Assembly (NCBI RefSeq): GCF_963678635.1
Contig: NC_087070.1
Coordinates: 4,686,539 to 4,750,538 of the forward strand
DNA length: 64,000 nucleotides
Reading direction: 5' to 3'
Origin: Symsagittifera roscoffensis
Lineage: Eukaryota; Xenacoelomorpha; Acoela; Convolutidae
The stretch's first letter is position 1. Each line of letters begins with the position of its first letter. The notes beneath the pieces are model-generated. The model did not search any database. It was not told the origin of the DNA and saw nothing but the letters and a program-made list of their open reading frames with translations. Shown piece after piece: positions 11,201 to 20,278 of this stretch. The position numbers and the translations under genes were made by a program.

Positions 11201-14200
11201 TAGCTGCTTTATATGTGAGTAGTATTTGCCTATTGTTAAGCGTTCGTGGCCCAGAGGGCAAGGCGTGAGACTCCAAATCTCGAGGTTGCATGTTTGAATC
11301 CAATACGTAGCAAAGTTTTACTAATTCGTGGCTTTTTATTTCACTTTAAAAAGCTGCTTTTTGACGTTCTCGCTAATGATTGCGAAGCACAGTTTTATCT
11401 CTGTGTCAATAATATGGAGTGAGAGAAATGTAGATGTACCGAAGCATGTTGAAAGAATTTATCCAAAACTTACCAAAAATGAGCTTGTTAATAAGTTTTA
11501 TCTTTTATTTAGACGCAACGCTAAAAACTCTTATGGACGCAGTTCTCAAGCAATTTTTGTAGGTGACAATGGTTAAAAAGAGTTAGGGATAATGTGTAAA
11601 CGAATTGTATGTATGTCCTTGAAGTTTTTTCATTCCAAAGTCTGAATAAATTTCAAGTTGTGATCTTTACTGAAGTCAATATGTCTAGACATATTAGCTT
11701 GAAGTTTTGAGCGCTTGGCAGGTCAGCGCAAGGCGAGAAGGGACAAGACAAGGCAGCGCTGTGTTGAGTAAGGCAAGGCAGCGTAGCGTAACGCAAGGAG
11801 GGGCAGGTAATTGTAGGGCAGGGCAGCGCAAGACAAGGAGTGGCAGGTCGGCGTAAAGCAGGGCAGCGCAGAGCAAGAAGGGGCAGCGAAAACAAAAGGC
11901 AGCGAGGATGCGCAGCGATAGGCAGGGCAGCGTTAGGTAAGGCAGCGCAAGGCGTAGAGCAAGAAGAGCCAATGCAAGGCTTGAATGTTCTAGAAGCTTT
12001 CTTCAATCCGATAGTTTTTCAATATTGTCTGAAAGTTTTGAGCGCTTAGCAGGGCAGCGGAAGGTGAGGTGGGGAAAGGGCACTCGCGTAATGTTAAGCA
12101 GTGCAGCTTAAGGCAAGGATAATCAGGGCAGGGCTAGGAGGTGCAGTGCTGCACAAGGCAAGGAGGGGCAAGGCGGCAGGTCAGTATAAAGCATGGCAGT
12201 GCAGGGCAGGGGAGAGCAAGAAGGGGCACGAAGAGCCAGGAGGTTTGCGAGGCATGGCAGCTGTGAGCAAGGGAAGCGCAGAACAAGCGTTGGGGCAGGG
12301 CAGGGAAGCGCGAAACAAAGAGGGGCAAATCAGCGTGGCAAGGCAGCGCAAGGCATGACTGGGTAGTGTAAAGCACATAAAGGAAAGGCACATCATGGCT
12401 GTTCTAGAATCGTTTTGCCCCAATGTCTGGATATTTTTCAACTTGAGTTGTTTATTTTGGTCAAGGCCAGATGCCTAGACAGATTGTCTAGGAAGTTATG
12501 CGAAACACTTTGTTTCAAGTTTGCTCGCTTAAGTGGCTTTATATTAGGAGTGGGTTTCTTCTGCCAAAACTTAACCTTCCAAAATTGGGTAGTTAGGAGG
12601 TGTGGACGATTTTACGAATTATTCGAAATTTCTAAAGAATATAAAATAGACATTAATTTCAAATATAAAGTTCCACACCTAATTTTTTGCATAAAATATT
12701 CCGTTGTTGCCTGCTATTGGCGGTGTACTTTAGGGTTCGGATTTCTATGACAAAATTCCACCTTTCAGAAGCTTGTTGATTAGAAGACGTGAAAGATTTT
12801 ACAAATCTTTCAAAAAATCTTGAAACTTGGAAAAATTTCAAATTCAAAATTAAATTTTTAAAATTTTGTACCCTCTCTTGCATGTTTTCGGGAAATTTAT
12901 TTGGGCTAAGGTTTCCAATACCAACACTTAGATGCTCGTATATAAAAAAAATTGGAAGATTTTACGGTTCATTCAGAACATTCTTAAAATTAAGAAAAAA
13001 AATTCAAAAGAATTTTAAATTCTTTTTTGTACCCGAACCTGCATGCTGTTTGGTTGCAGGAGTTTAATTTTTGTTGCAATTTCATTTCAAAATTTTCACT
13101 CTCTAGGATTTCATACTTTAGAAAACATAGACATTTTAACGAATCTCAATGCTTAAACTTGAAAGAAAAAGAAAAAAATATAATATTTTAATTTCTTTAT
13201 TATTTAATAAGCGAGACCGATAATACATGATACTGGCTTGATTTATCAGTGCACATTTAACCCTACAAATCTTCCGTCACAGGTGCACCAACAAGTTTTC
13301 TGGGTTTGTCGATTCAGAAAAAAATCACTTGGTTTTACTTTTCCTGATACTAAGAAACATACATAAATATTTAGGGTTGGCATTTGGGGGTCATTATGCC
13401 CGTTGTCTGTTATATCCGACTCTCATTTGTTTTGACTGCAAACGACGAATGGCTCAATATTTGTTTGTGATTGACCGGAGACGTTTTTTCTTTCTTTTTT
13501 TTCTGTTACGCCATGAAACAACTGTGTTGTTGCTCAAAAGCTTGCTTGATAAAGCTAACTTTTTGCAGACTGATTCCGCTCTCAAAACATCTTTCAATTT
13601 CTCAATACTTTTCGCCTACATATCCGGGGCGAAAAAGTTTAATACATTTGCCGACCTTTTAAAGATATGAAAACAATCTGAAATGTTTCAAAGTTTTATT
13701 GCTCATAAGCTTGCCTGAAAACGATTAAACTTTTCTGGATGGATTTAACCTATTGAATCAGCCGGAAATTCAAAATTTATATTCTTGCTCAGCTTCCTTT
13801 AAAAATCGCTAGCCGATTCACGATATGAAACAAATGGATTTTTTTTTTTTCATTTTAATCGCTCAATCGGTTCCGCGAATCGAATCTTGCAATTAAAACA
13901 TTCCAAATTTTCTGCTCATGCTCATAAGTTTGATTAGAAAAAAGCTGAGCTTCTCGCTAATAGGATCAAGCTTTAATTTCAAATAGTTCAAAATTTCTTG
14001 AGTGGCTTTCTTAGAAAAACTTAAGTGTTTGTTAATCATTTCCTGGTATAAAATTTCAGTTTCATCGCGTGCTCAGAAAATTTTTAACTCTTACGAATCG
14101 ATTCACAGTATAAAATAAGTAAATTTTAATGCTTTTTGCGAGCCGATTGATAAATGGAAATGGGCTTAATTGTTAGCTCTTAAACTCGTGATCTATTTTG

Positions 14201-14890
14201 TAGAATATTTTAAAAAGGTTCAACACATTTGAGTTATCTGAACGGAGATTTTTGTTAATTCTTTAAATTTCTGTTTCATTGATGCTTAACTTGTTAATAT
14301 TGTAAAAGTTTTGCGCAGATGGAAACTATGGTTCTGACTTAGAGGAGATATTCCCTTGATCGCACCTGCACTCGGTCGCATCTACGCCTAGGACTATCAT
14401 TGACTGAACTCACTGTGGTCTTTCCTGTTTCGAATCAAGCCGGAAAGTTTCCGAGGAGCACTAAAGTAGCTTTAATGAATAATTTGCTCTGGATTTTTTA
14501 AGCTTCACTACTAGTTCCCAAGTTTGAGGGTTCAACAAACCAATAAATGATTGAAAGCAAAATCAAATTATTTTTAAATGTAACAACGGAAAAGTGTAAA
14601 TTTCCTCTTTTTTACTGTAATATAGTCGCTGAAACGGAAATTCATCCACTTGTTTTTTCAGTTGCATGATTTCGTTTCTGCCTCAACACATGGCGATACA
14701 AATTACCCCACACTACTTCCCCAGCGGAAGATTCGGACCCATGATTCTGGACTCCCAACTAGATCATCTTCACCCACCTCTTCTGGGAAGCAAAAGCGAA
14801 GAGGAATATATGTACACAAGGCTCTTCTCTTTTCCAGTTCGCCTTTTGCACCCCTTCCCCAGGAGATATTCCAGAGGAAAATAAATTATG
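8233..14890 (+). CDS. Three exons of consistent phase, probable N-terminal part of the STRAD-like gene
   Basis: Exon 1 is 8233-8570, exon 2 10442-10562 and exon 3 14662-14890. Exon 1 starts with ATG (stop in frame upstream at 8191) and ends at GT with two bases over. Exon 2 follows an acceptor (AAACTACAG), takes one base to close that codon and ends in phase 0. Exon 3 follows TTTTTTCAG in phase 0. The product is low-complexity at first (Ser/Pro/His-rich), then has a helix-like charged stretch in exon 2 (HHFEEYEQKQQPHSK) and a Ser/Arg/Lys-rich stretch in exon 3. If exon 3 ends at a GC donor (TATG then GCAAAG), it joins the pseudokinase exon at 15115 in frame. The six exons would then give 644 residues. 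Otherwise exon 3 runs to a TAA at 14932-14934 and this is a separate gene. No domain is recognised in this part. Confidence 0.5.
9187..10168. repeat. Degenerate tandem repeat, period about 175 bp
   Basis: At least six diverged copies occur, starting near 9187, 9343, 9522, 9694, 9871 and 10084, with part of a further copy at 9961-10018. Each has a core like AACTACCCTGCCAAATCTGAG, then a phrase near GGTTCAATxGAAAAAAC, then TTGTGGAAxCTTCCCTGC. It lies in the intron between the exons ending at 8570 and starting at 10442. It looks like the remains of a satellite. Confidence 0.7.
10720..11060. repeat. Dispersed repeat, copy 2 (pairs with 5030-5350)
   Basis: This is a diverged second copy of the repeat at 5030-5350, with the short phrase TTTAGTGAGCGTAGT present twice at its left end (near 10722 and 10769). 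Confidence 0.55.
11240..11312 (+). pseudogene. tRNA-Trp-like relic (anticodon position CCA)
   Basis: A box-like TGGCCCAGAGGGCAAGGC and B box-like GGTTGCATGTTTGAATCC are spaced as in a tRNA, with the anticodon stem-loop GAGACTCCAAATCTC well paired around CCA. The T stem and the acceptor stem do not pair, so it cannot be a working tRNA. It is either a tRNA pseudogene or the head of a SINE. Confidence 0.5.
11700..12400. repeat. GC-rich minisatellite in two duplicated blocks
   Basis: Irregular repeats of units such as GGCAAGGCAGCGC fill 11720-11965 and 12040-12400. Both blocks open with a copy of GTTTTGAGCGCTT(G/A)GCAGG and close with a copy of a GTTCTAGAA phrase, so a unit of about 330 bp was duplicated in tandem. 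The open frames on both strands here come from the repeat and are not genes. Confidence 0.8.
12546..13010. repeat. Degenerate tandem repeat, period about 180 bp
   Basis: Three diverged units begin near 12557, 12740 and 12910. Each has a GGxTTTC start, a phrase near CCAAAACTTA and a GATTTTAC(G/A) block. It follows the GC-rich minisatellite directly. Confidence 0.5.
13080..14640. other. AT-rich intronic interval with vestigial repeats
   Basis: No exon is seen. From about 13680 to 14170 phrases such as CTCATAAGCTTG and AGCCGATTCACGATATGAAA recur irregularly. They resemble the 85-bp satellite at 37620-39190 and may be an old array of it. Confidence 0.3.
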
Positions 14891-15114
14891 GCAAAGTTTT
14901 TATTATGGCCATTTGCACCATAGAATTCAATTAAAGTTGCTTATAATGGCTTCGTATGATGACCAGGGACGGCATAAATATTGCGCATACTAAATATCCA
15001 TGAAGTAAGTTTAGGCACCTATTTAATTCGTTTGGTTTTGCTTGTTTTCGAGGGGAAAAATCCTAAAAGATCTCTATGTTCTGAGAGTTTTTTTTGGCGG
15101 TTTGTTTAATTAAG

Positions 15115-17563
15115 TGTCAATAGTGAATTTGAATAGAGAGCAGCCTGATTTTAGTGGATACAAGAGTAACAATAGTAAACCGAAAAGCCACAAAAGCACA
15201 AGAAGTACAGTTTCAGATAGAAACAACCAGAAGTTGGTGGTCAGAAAAATGGTCAATTTGCTGGAAATCGAAGACGATTTACTTGAACAGCTGAAACACG
15301 AAGTACTCACGCTTCGCAAGTTATGCCATCCGAACATTCTTCCAATTTACTCGGCCGAAATCGAGGGAAGTAATCTGTTCATAGCGATGCCTTTCGCTGA
15401 ACGAGGGTGTTGTCGGTTCATTTTGGAAAAGCACTTCGAATACGGCTTCAAAGAAAAATTAGTACGGCATATTTTAACCTCGGTTCTCTCAGCTGTGTTT
15501 TACCTTCATGTCAATTCAATCATCCACACCAGAATTTGTTCACGAAATGTGCTGCTTTCCTTACAAGGTCATGTTTACTTGACTGGGTTCGAATATGCTC
15601 AAAGTGTAGCCCAGACAGCGGGCATGTTGTTTGACCTGCCTAAAGATATCATAGATTACTTGCCCTGGACTGCACCGGAAGTTTTGGCCCAAGATACCCG
15701 CGGGTTCAGTTTTCCAGCTGACATCTACAGTGTTGGTGCTCTGGGTGTGGAACTGAACAACGGAGTCCCGCCCTTCACAGATCCAACGAATCCTCTGGCG
15801 CCGTCGTTGATTATGTTGGAGAAGTTGAAAGGCTTCACGCCTCGATTGTTGGACAGCTCCACGATAAATGAAGATACTCTGACTGTCTTAGAAGAAGGTG
15901 AGGCCAAATGTTGCATGTTACAATAATAGACGCCAACAAGACTGCTCGTATATCAGGGCAAAGCCATGAATGTTCCGACTACCCCTTAATTCATATCGAC
16001 CATTTTTTGGGAAAAGAAAATATTGAAAAACTCTACTTTTTGGACAATATCAGAGATCAAGTGTAAAAATTTGAGTCGTACGAAGTTAATACGATCGATT
16101 AGCTAGCTTCAATTCAATTTGTTGGAACGATTTTGTTGTGCCGGATACTTCCGCACACAAATAATTTGCGTTACGCTTTCAAGATTCTGGATAAAATTTT
16201 CAAAGTGCACATAAACTAGTCCAGAGCATGGCCAAATTGGTAATTTTCAAACTCTCAAAACTTTGCAAAAAATGATCTGAGGTGAAGTATCTTTTCAAAT
16301 TTGATTTCAGGAAGTCTGAACATTAGATATAAGCAGTGGTAGTTAAAGGTTAAAAACAACTTGACCGACCCATCAGTGAAAGTCAATTTTTTATCTCATT
16401 TAAAGCGAATCTCTTCAGAACGTTCCAAGATTTGAAAATAACCAATAGCTCTTTGAATTTGTAGAACAATTTTTGATTAGCACTTTTTTGTTAAAATTAA
16501 CCCAATTTGAGAAAACTGGATCAAAAGGTAAAAGTTGTTTTCAGGCAGAAAATACATGAAGTTCACAATATAAGACATTTTAGAAAATCTCGAACTTTTT
16601 TATATATTCTGCGGGAAAACAGTTTTTATGGCTATTATATGTGGAACACTGGTGAAGTAGTTACGTCTCCGCCACCCAATCAAAAGGTCGGATGTTCGAG
16701 GCCCACCATGATCCGTGCTTAAGGGTGAGGAAACATTACCCAGCCCTGAAAAATAAGCAAAATAAAATAGCCTAGGCAGGGGCATCTTAAGCAGGGGCAA
16801 AACAGCGGTTCGCCATGATGAGCTTAGAGCTCTTATGTTGGTCCTTTCCCTCGTGGATAAATGGTCTTAACTTAACTTAATTATTTTAATGTGATACATT
16901 TGTGAAGGTCAAATGACGGACGAGTCAGCCCAGATGGACATGTTAGTGTTCAAACAGAGGACTCTCTCTCAGGACTACCACCAGTTGGTGAACACCTGTT
17001 GCAGGACCAGCCCCTGGACACGCCCCACGGCCGAACAACTGCTCAAGTCCTGTCCATTCACCAACCCCATCGAACAGAAGCGCATGTCCGGCTCAGGCAA
17101 GCTGTCATTGTGCTTAGTTGTCCTTTTTGAACATCTTCAGGTCCAAGTTGTCCTTGAAATAGTTTTTAAACGTTTCAATATGCTCCGCTAATTCAACTCA
17201 CAGCTTTATGGTTTGAGCTTAAATGAGTATGCAAGATGCTGTCCTAAATCTGATGTGCTCGAAAACTGAAATATCTTTGCGTGTATAGGTGAACTGGAGA
17301 GCGAACTACCCATCATAGACTTGCCAGTGGACGAGAAAACAACCGAAGAAGGGGAGGGGGAGGTGAGTGGGGGGAACAACAAGTCCACCACCTCCGTAAT
17401 CACCACTGGGGGAGGCACACAGCTCGGAACATTCGAGACGATCGAGGAAGAGAACGAGAGCCAGCTCAGTTCCCACCTACCACCCGAGGATGGATTGTCC
17501 TCTCTGAATGCGTTGAGTGCTGCCACTCCTCAGGGATTGTGGGGATCCTTTTGGAACTTCTAA
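15115..17563 (+). CDS. STRAD-like pseudokinase (STE20-related adaptor), core and C terminus
   Basis: Exons 15115-15897, 16908-17096 and 17289-17563 join in frame, all in phase 1. The first holds most of the kinase-like fold: IVNL, LVVRKM at the beta3 position, HPNILPIYSAEI, LPWTAPEVL, a FSFPADIYSVG block and MLEKLKG followed by LLDSSTI, which follow STRADA/B closely. The HRD motif is replaced by HTR (IIHTRICSRNVLL) and DFG by TGF (VYLTGFE), as expected of a pseudokinase. Exon 2 gives RTLSQDYHQLV and RPTAEQLLKSCPF. The protein ends in SFWNF, matching the C-terminal WEF tail by which STRAD binds MO25. STRAD and MO25 activate the polarity and energy kinase LKB1. The first intron carries an element A fragment and a SINE; the second is a GC-AG intron (CAG then GCAAGC at 17097). 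The glycine loop is not clearly present. Confidence 0.87.
15935..16312. repeat. Diverged left arm of element A inside a STRAD intron
   Basis: It starts with AACAAGACTGCTCG, the outer end of element A, 38 bases after the exon donor, and continues through CAGGGCxAAGCC and TGTTCCGACT. It still matches near its inner end, where AAAATGATCTGAGGTGAAG is seen. The middle is diverged or replaced. Confidence 0.7.
16640..16882 (+). mobile_element. tRNA-derived SINE
   Basis: A box TGGTGAAGTAGTTAC at 16650-16664 and B box GATGTTCGAGGCC at 16691-16703 have RNA polymerase III promoter spacing. A body of about 170 bases follows, with a CTTAA repeat tail at 16866-16882. It is in the STRAD intron, 25 bases before the next exon, so the acceptor region of that exon abuts the SINE tail. 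Confidence 0.75.
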
Positions 17564-17955
17564 GAGCAGAAGCATCCGATTGGCCTCGTTATTTCAATCT
17601 CTCGAAACGTGAAAAAGATAGAACTGTACAAAAAAAGGACAAATTAATGATTGCAATTGCAGAAAACAACATGAAGGAGATCATTTTATACACAGGAGAG
17701 TTCAGATAGGTTAATACACGTAGTATCATAGAGTGCGATGAGAAATTAACTTATCCACAGCTCGAAAGGGTGCATTTTGTTTGAGCAGTTATTATATTCA
17801 CTGTGGTTATTTATGTAAATTTTGATTTGAGCTCACTTTTATTGGTGAAATCTTGATATTTGATAAAGGAAATGCAATTTATCGTTACTTAGAAGCATTT
17901 TAAGATCGAATAGATTTCTAGGAAAGGTCGAAAATTTTATTTACCATCGGTAATT
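17564..17955. other. Spacer between STRAD-like gene and the next gene
   Basis: About 390 bases without coding signal. No AATAAA is seen after the STRAD-like stop, so its 3' end cannot be placed. Confidence 0.4.
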
Positions 17956-20255
17956 ATGACAAGAGCATCGAAAGGCGAGTTAAGAAATGGTAGAGCTAAG
18001 ACGATTTATCCACAAGAGAAGGGAACAGCATATGAGCTGCACAGCTCTGCGCCGAGCACCGATGTTGTGACGCTGGCTCAGATCTATAAGGTATTTCTAG
18101 GGCTATGTTTTGCTAACTTAAAATATTGCTAGCTGTCAGTTTATTGCAAACTAATACAATTGCATTAATTCGAAACCGTGTTTAAATTTTCTTCAGCTGT
18201 GTAAGAAATCTTTAACCAGTTATAGTACAGTTATTTGAAAATAATCAATTTAAAAATATTCCTCAAAATTTAACTTGTTTACCCTTGCGATAAGCAAGGA
18301 AATTGCAATCGGGTACTAGACTGTTTACTGTAAATAACTTTGTCCACAAGATCTGCACTTTTAGAGGATCTTCACTTCTAGAGGAAGATGCCTAAATAGT
18401 ATCATCCTCCTGAAGAACCTAAGTACTAATCAGCTCAAACCCGATTCAGGTACTAATTATTTTTTCAAAAAATTTTTCGTTTTCGTCCTAGTTTCTGTCG
18501 GTTCATTCTCTATTTTTTTTAAACGCCATTTTTTTAACTATTAAACAGTTTCAGTTTGTGTGTTATCGACTTAGTCAACCAATTTTGCGGAATTTTGTTG
18601 TCATAAAAAACTTCTTAAAGTTTAAATTTTTCTACGACCCATCCGAACTGAAACACAATCCCAAACGGATATATTTTGCCCTCAAAGTTCCGCAAAATTG
18701 GTTGACTAAGTCGATACAACATAAACTGAAAATGTTTGATAGTTTAAAAAAAAAACAAAAAAAAGGAAAATTGAATTTTCCTCATTTAAATTTAAATCTA
18801 TTTGTTTTAAAGAAAACAAAGCACTTTTTGAAAAATTTTCTGGTTATACAATTTTCTTTTTTCATATGCAATTTTCATAATAATCTTCATGATAGAAGAT
18901 TGTATGGAAATATCTAAGAGATTTTTTTGGTGTATGAAGATCAACTTTGATACGCTTCGAAACAGCTTGACACCTTTGCAGTTTTTCACGCATCGAAAAA
19001 TATATTTTGGTTGGCTGGAATTACTTTCTGACTTTCGGTTCTTTTGGTTATCCAGGTTTTTGTCTGGAGAAGGGTTACCTGTGCTGTGCCGGTAGACACT
19101 GTGGATGAGTCATCTTGGCCGGAATAAGGGAGAGGAATGAAGTCCTCATCTGGGCCGAAAAGATTAGTACAGGGGTTGTTCAGATCACACTGCAGATCGT
19201 TCCACTAACAAAATAAACTACTCTGATAGCACGTCAAGCTTAGCGAGAAAAATCGACTCTTCGTTTGAAATCATTTCCGGAATTTTTATCTTTTTTTTGT
19301 GAAGATTCACGCGAGATAAAAAAACAGAGTCCACAGATAATGGAATTAAACACAACTTAGTGTTTTGTTTCTTCCCTGGCAGTTAATGCGCGTATCTTGA
19401 GATATCCGACCAAAAACTGGAAGAAAACATTTAACACTCGCTGTTTATTTAAGAATTTATAGTTTACAAATTAAAAATTAACATTATATTCGACTGTATT
19501 TTTTGACAGGGTCATAATTTTGAATTCAAAAAATCAACAACCTGGAACATCCAAGTCTCAAAATGGTAATCAGATAGTATAATTTTCAGCACCTGTTGAA
19601 GAATGACAATCTGTCTGTTCTTCACAGCCTGAGGCAGATCGCAATCCTCAACATCCTCACGTATGGTCAGTACATCATACCTCTTGTATGGTCTTCCTCT
19701 CGCATGGTCAGTACATCATACCTCTCGTGTGGTCTTCCTGTCGTATGGTCTTCCTCTCGTATCGTCAGTACATCGTATGGTCAGTACGCTCAGATCAATC
19801 ATGGCCACTGGTCCATTGGTGCCCAGCTCAGTCGGACCTCGTGGCCATGATTGGGACAGGCCACTGCTCTCACATTCGAAGGGGGCATCATACCATCTGG
19901 GCGGAATAAGTTATATTGGAAGCCAGTATCAAGATGAAACAAAAGAAAAAAGGAAAAATTTAATATTTTTATTTAATAAGAGAAGTTAGGATTTCCGATT
20001 ACAGACACAAAATGAAAAGTTCAACATTTCCGATTCGATAAAAACATAAAGTAAAAAGCACTCGTGATGTTAAAAATAAAACTAAAAGACTTCGTACATT
20101 TTTGTTTCATGCACAGTTCGATCTTGCGTTTGGCGTTGATGATGAACGACTCATCGGACATGGTGTCTTTCCGATCTTCTGATGTGGGCCAGAATAGCAG
20201 CGGAGCGGGTGAAATTCAGCCTAAATACTACTCTACGCATGAGCTCTGTTTGTAA
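17956..20255 (+). CDS. Unrecognised three-exon gene
   Basis: Exon 1 (17956-18090) starts with ATG, after a stop in frame, and gives 45 codons ending in TDVVTLAQIYK before GTATTT. Exon 2 starts at 19590 after ATTTTCAG and reads HLLKNDNLSVLHSLRQIAI, an amphipathic helix. Exon 3 (20117-20255) follows TTTCATGCACAG, reads ILRLALMMNDSSDMV and ends in KYYSTHELCL and TAA. Phase fits if exon 2 ends at 19690 (TATG then GTCTTC), giving about 124 residues. A more consensus-like donor at 19666 (GTCAGT) would leave the wrong phase and need another exon. Exon 2 ends inside a minisatellite that repeats donor-like sequence. I know no family for it. Confidence 0.5.
18534..18752. repeat. MITE-like inverted-repeat element D
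   Basis: A perfect 28-base inverted repeat (18565-18592 and 18688-18715) lies inside a longer imperfect one reaching 18534 and 18752. The spacer is 95 bases. It is within intron 1 of the gene at 17956. No coding capacity. Confidence 0.85.
19079..19205 (-). CDS. Isolated candidate exon, orientation uncertain
   Basis: On the minus strand 127 bases lie between an acceptor (TTTTGTTAG) and a donor (CACAG then GTAACC). They read CDLNNPCTNLFGPDEDFIPL and a Ser/Thr-rich end, with GC content above the flanks. Its phase does not fit the minus-strand gene above it. A short plus-strand frame also crosses it. It may belong to a gene I cannot assemble. Confidence 0.25.
19655..19800. repeat. Minisatellite, unit about 41 bp, at an exon end
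   Basis: Units built from GTATGGTCAGTACATCATAC and CTCTCGTATGGTCTTCCTCT repeat three to four times with changes. Three overlapping open frames here are products of the repeat. It covers the donor region of exon 2 of the gene at 17956. Confidence 0.8.
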
Positions 20256-20278
20256 CGGGCCCCTTGCTTAGATAAAGT

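Noticed and set aside
11240-11312. A functional tRNA-Trp gene
   Set aside because: The anticodon stem pairs, but the T stem and acceptor stem do not.
11653-12441. Several overlapping open frames of 70-117 codons on both strands
   Set aside because: They are produced by the GC-rich minisatellite, which lacks stops in many frames; their products are simple Leu/Pro/Cys or Arg/Gly/Ala repeats.
19596-19989. Three overlapping open frames of 73-108 codons
   Set aside because: They run through a 41-bp minisatellite and share its phrases; only the first 25-34 codons of one frame look like an exon.
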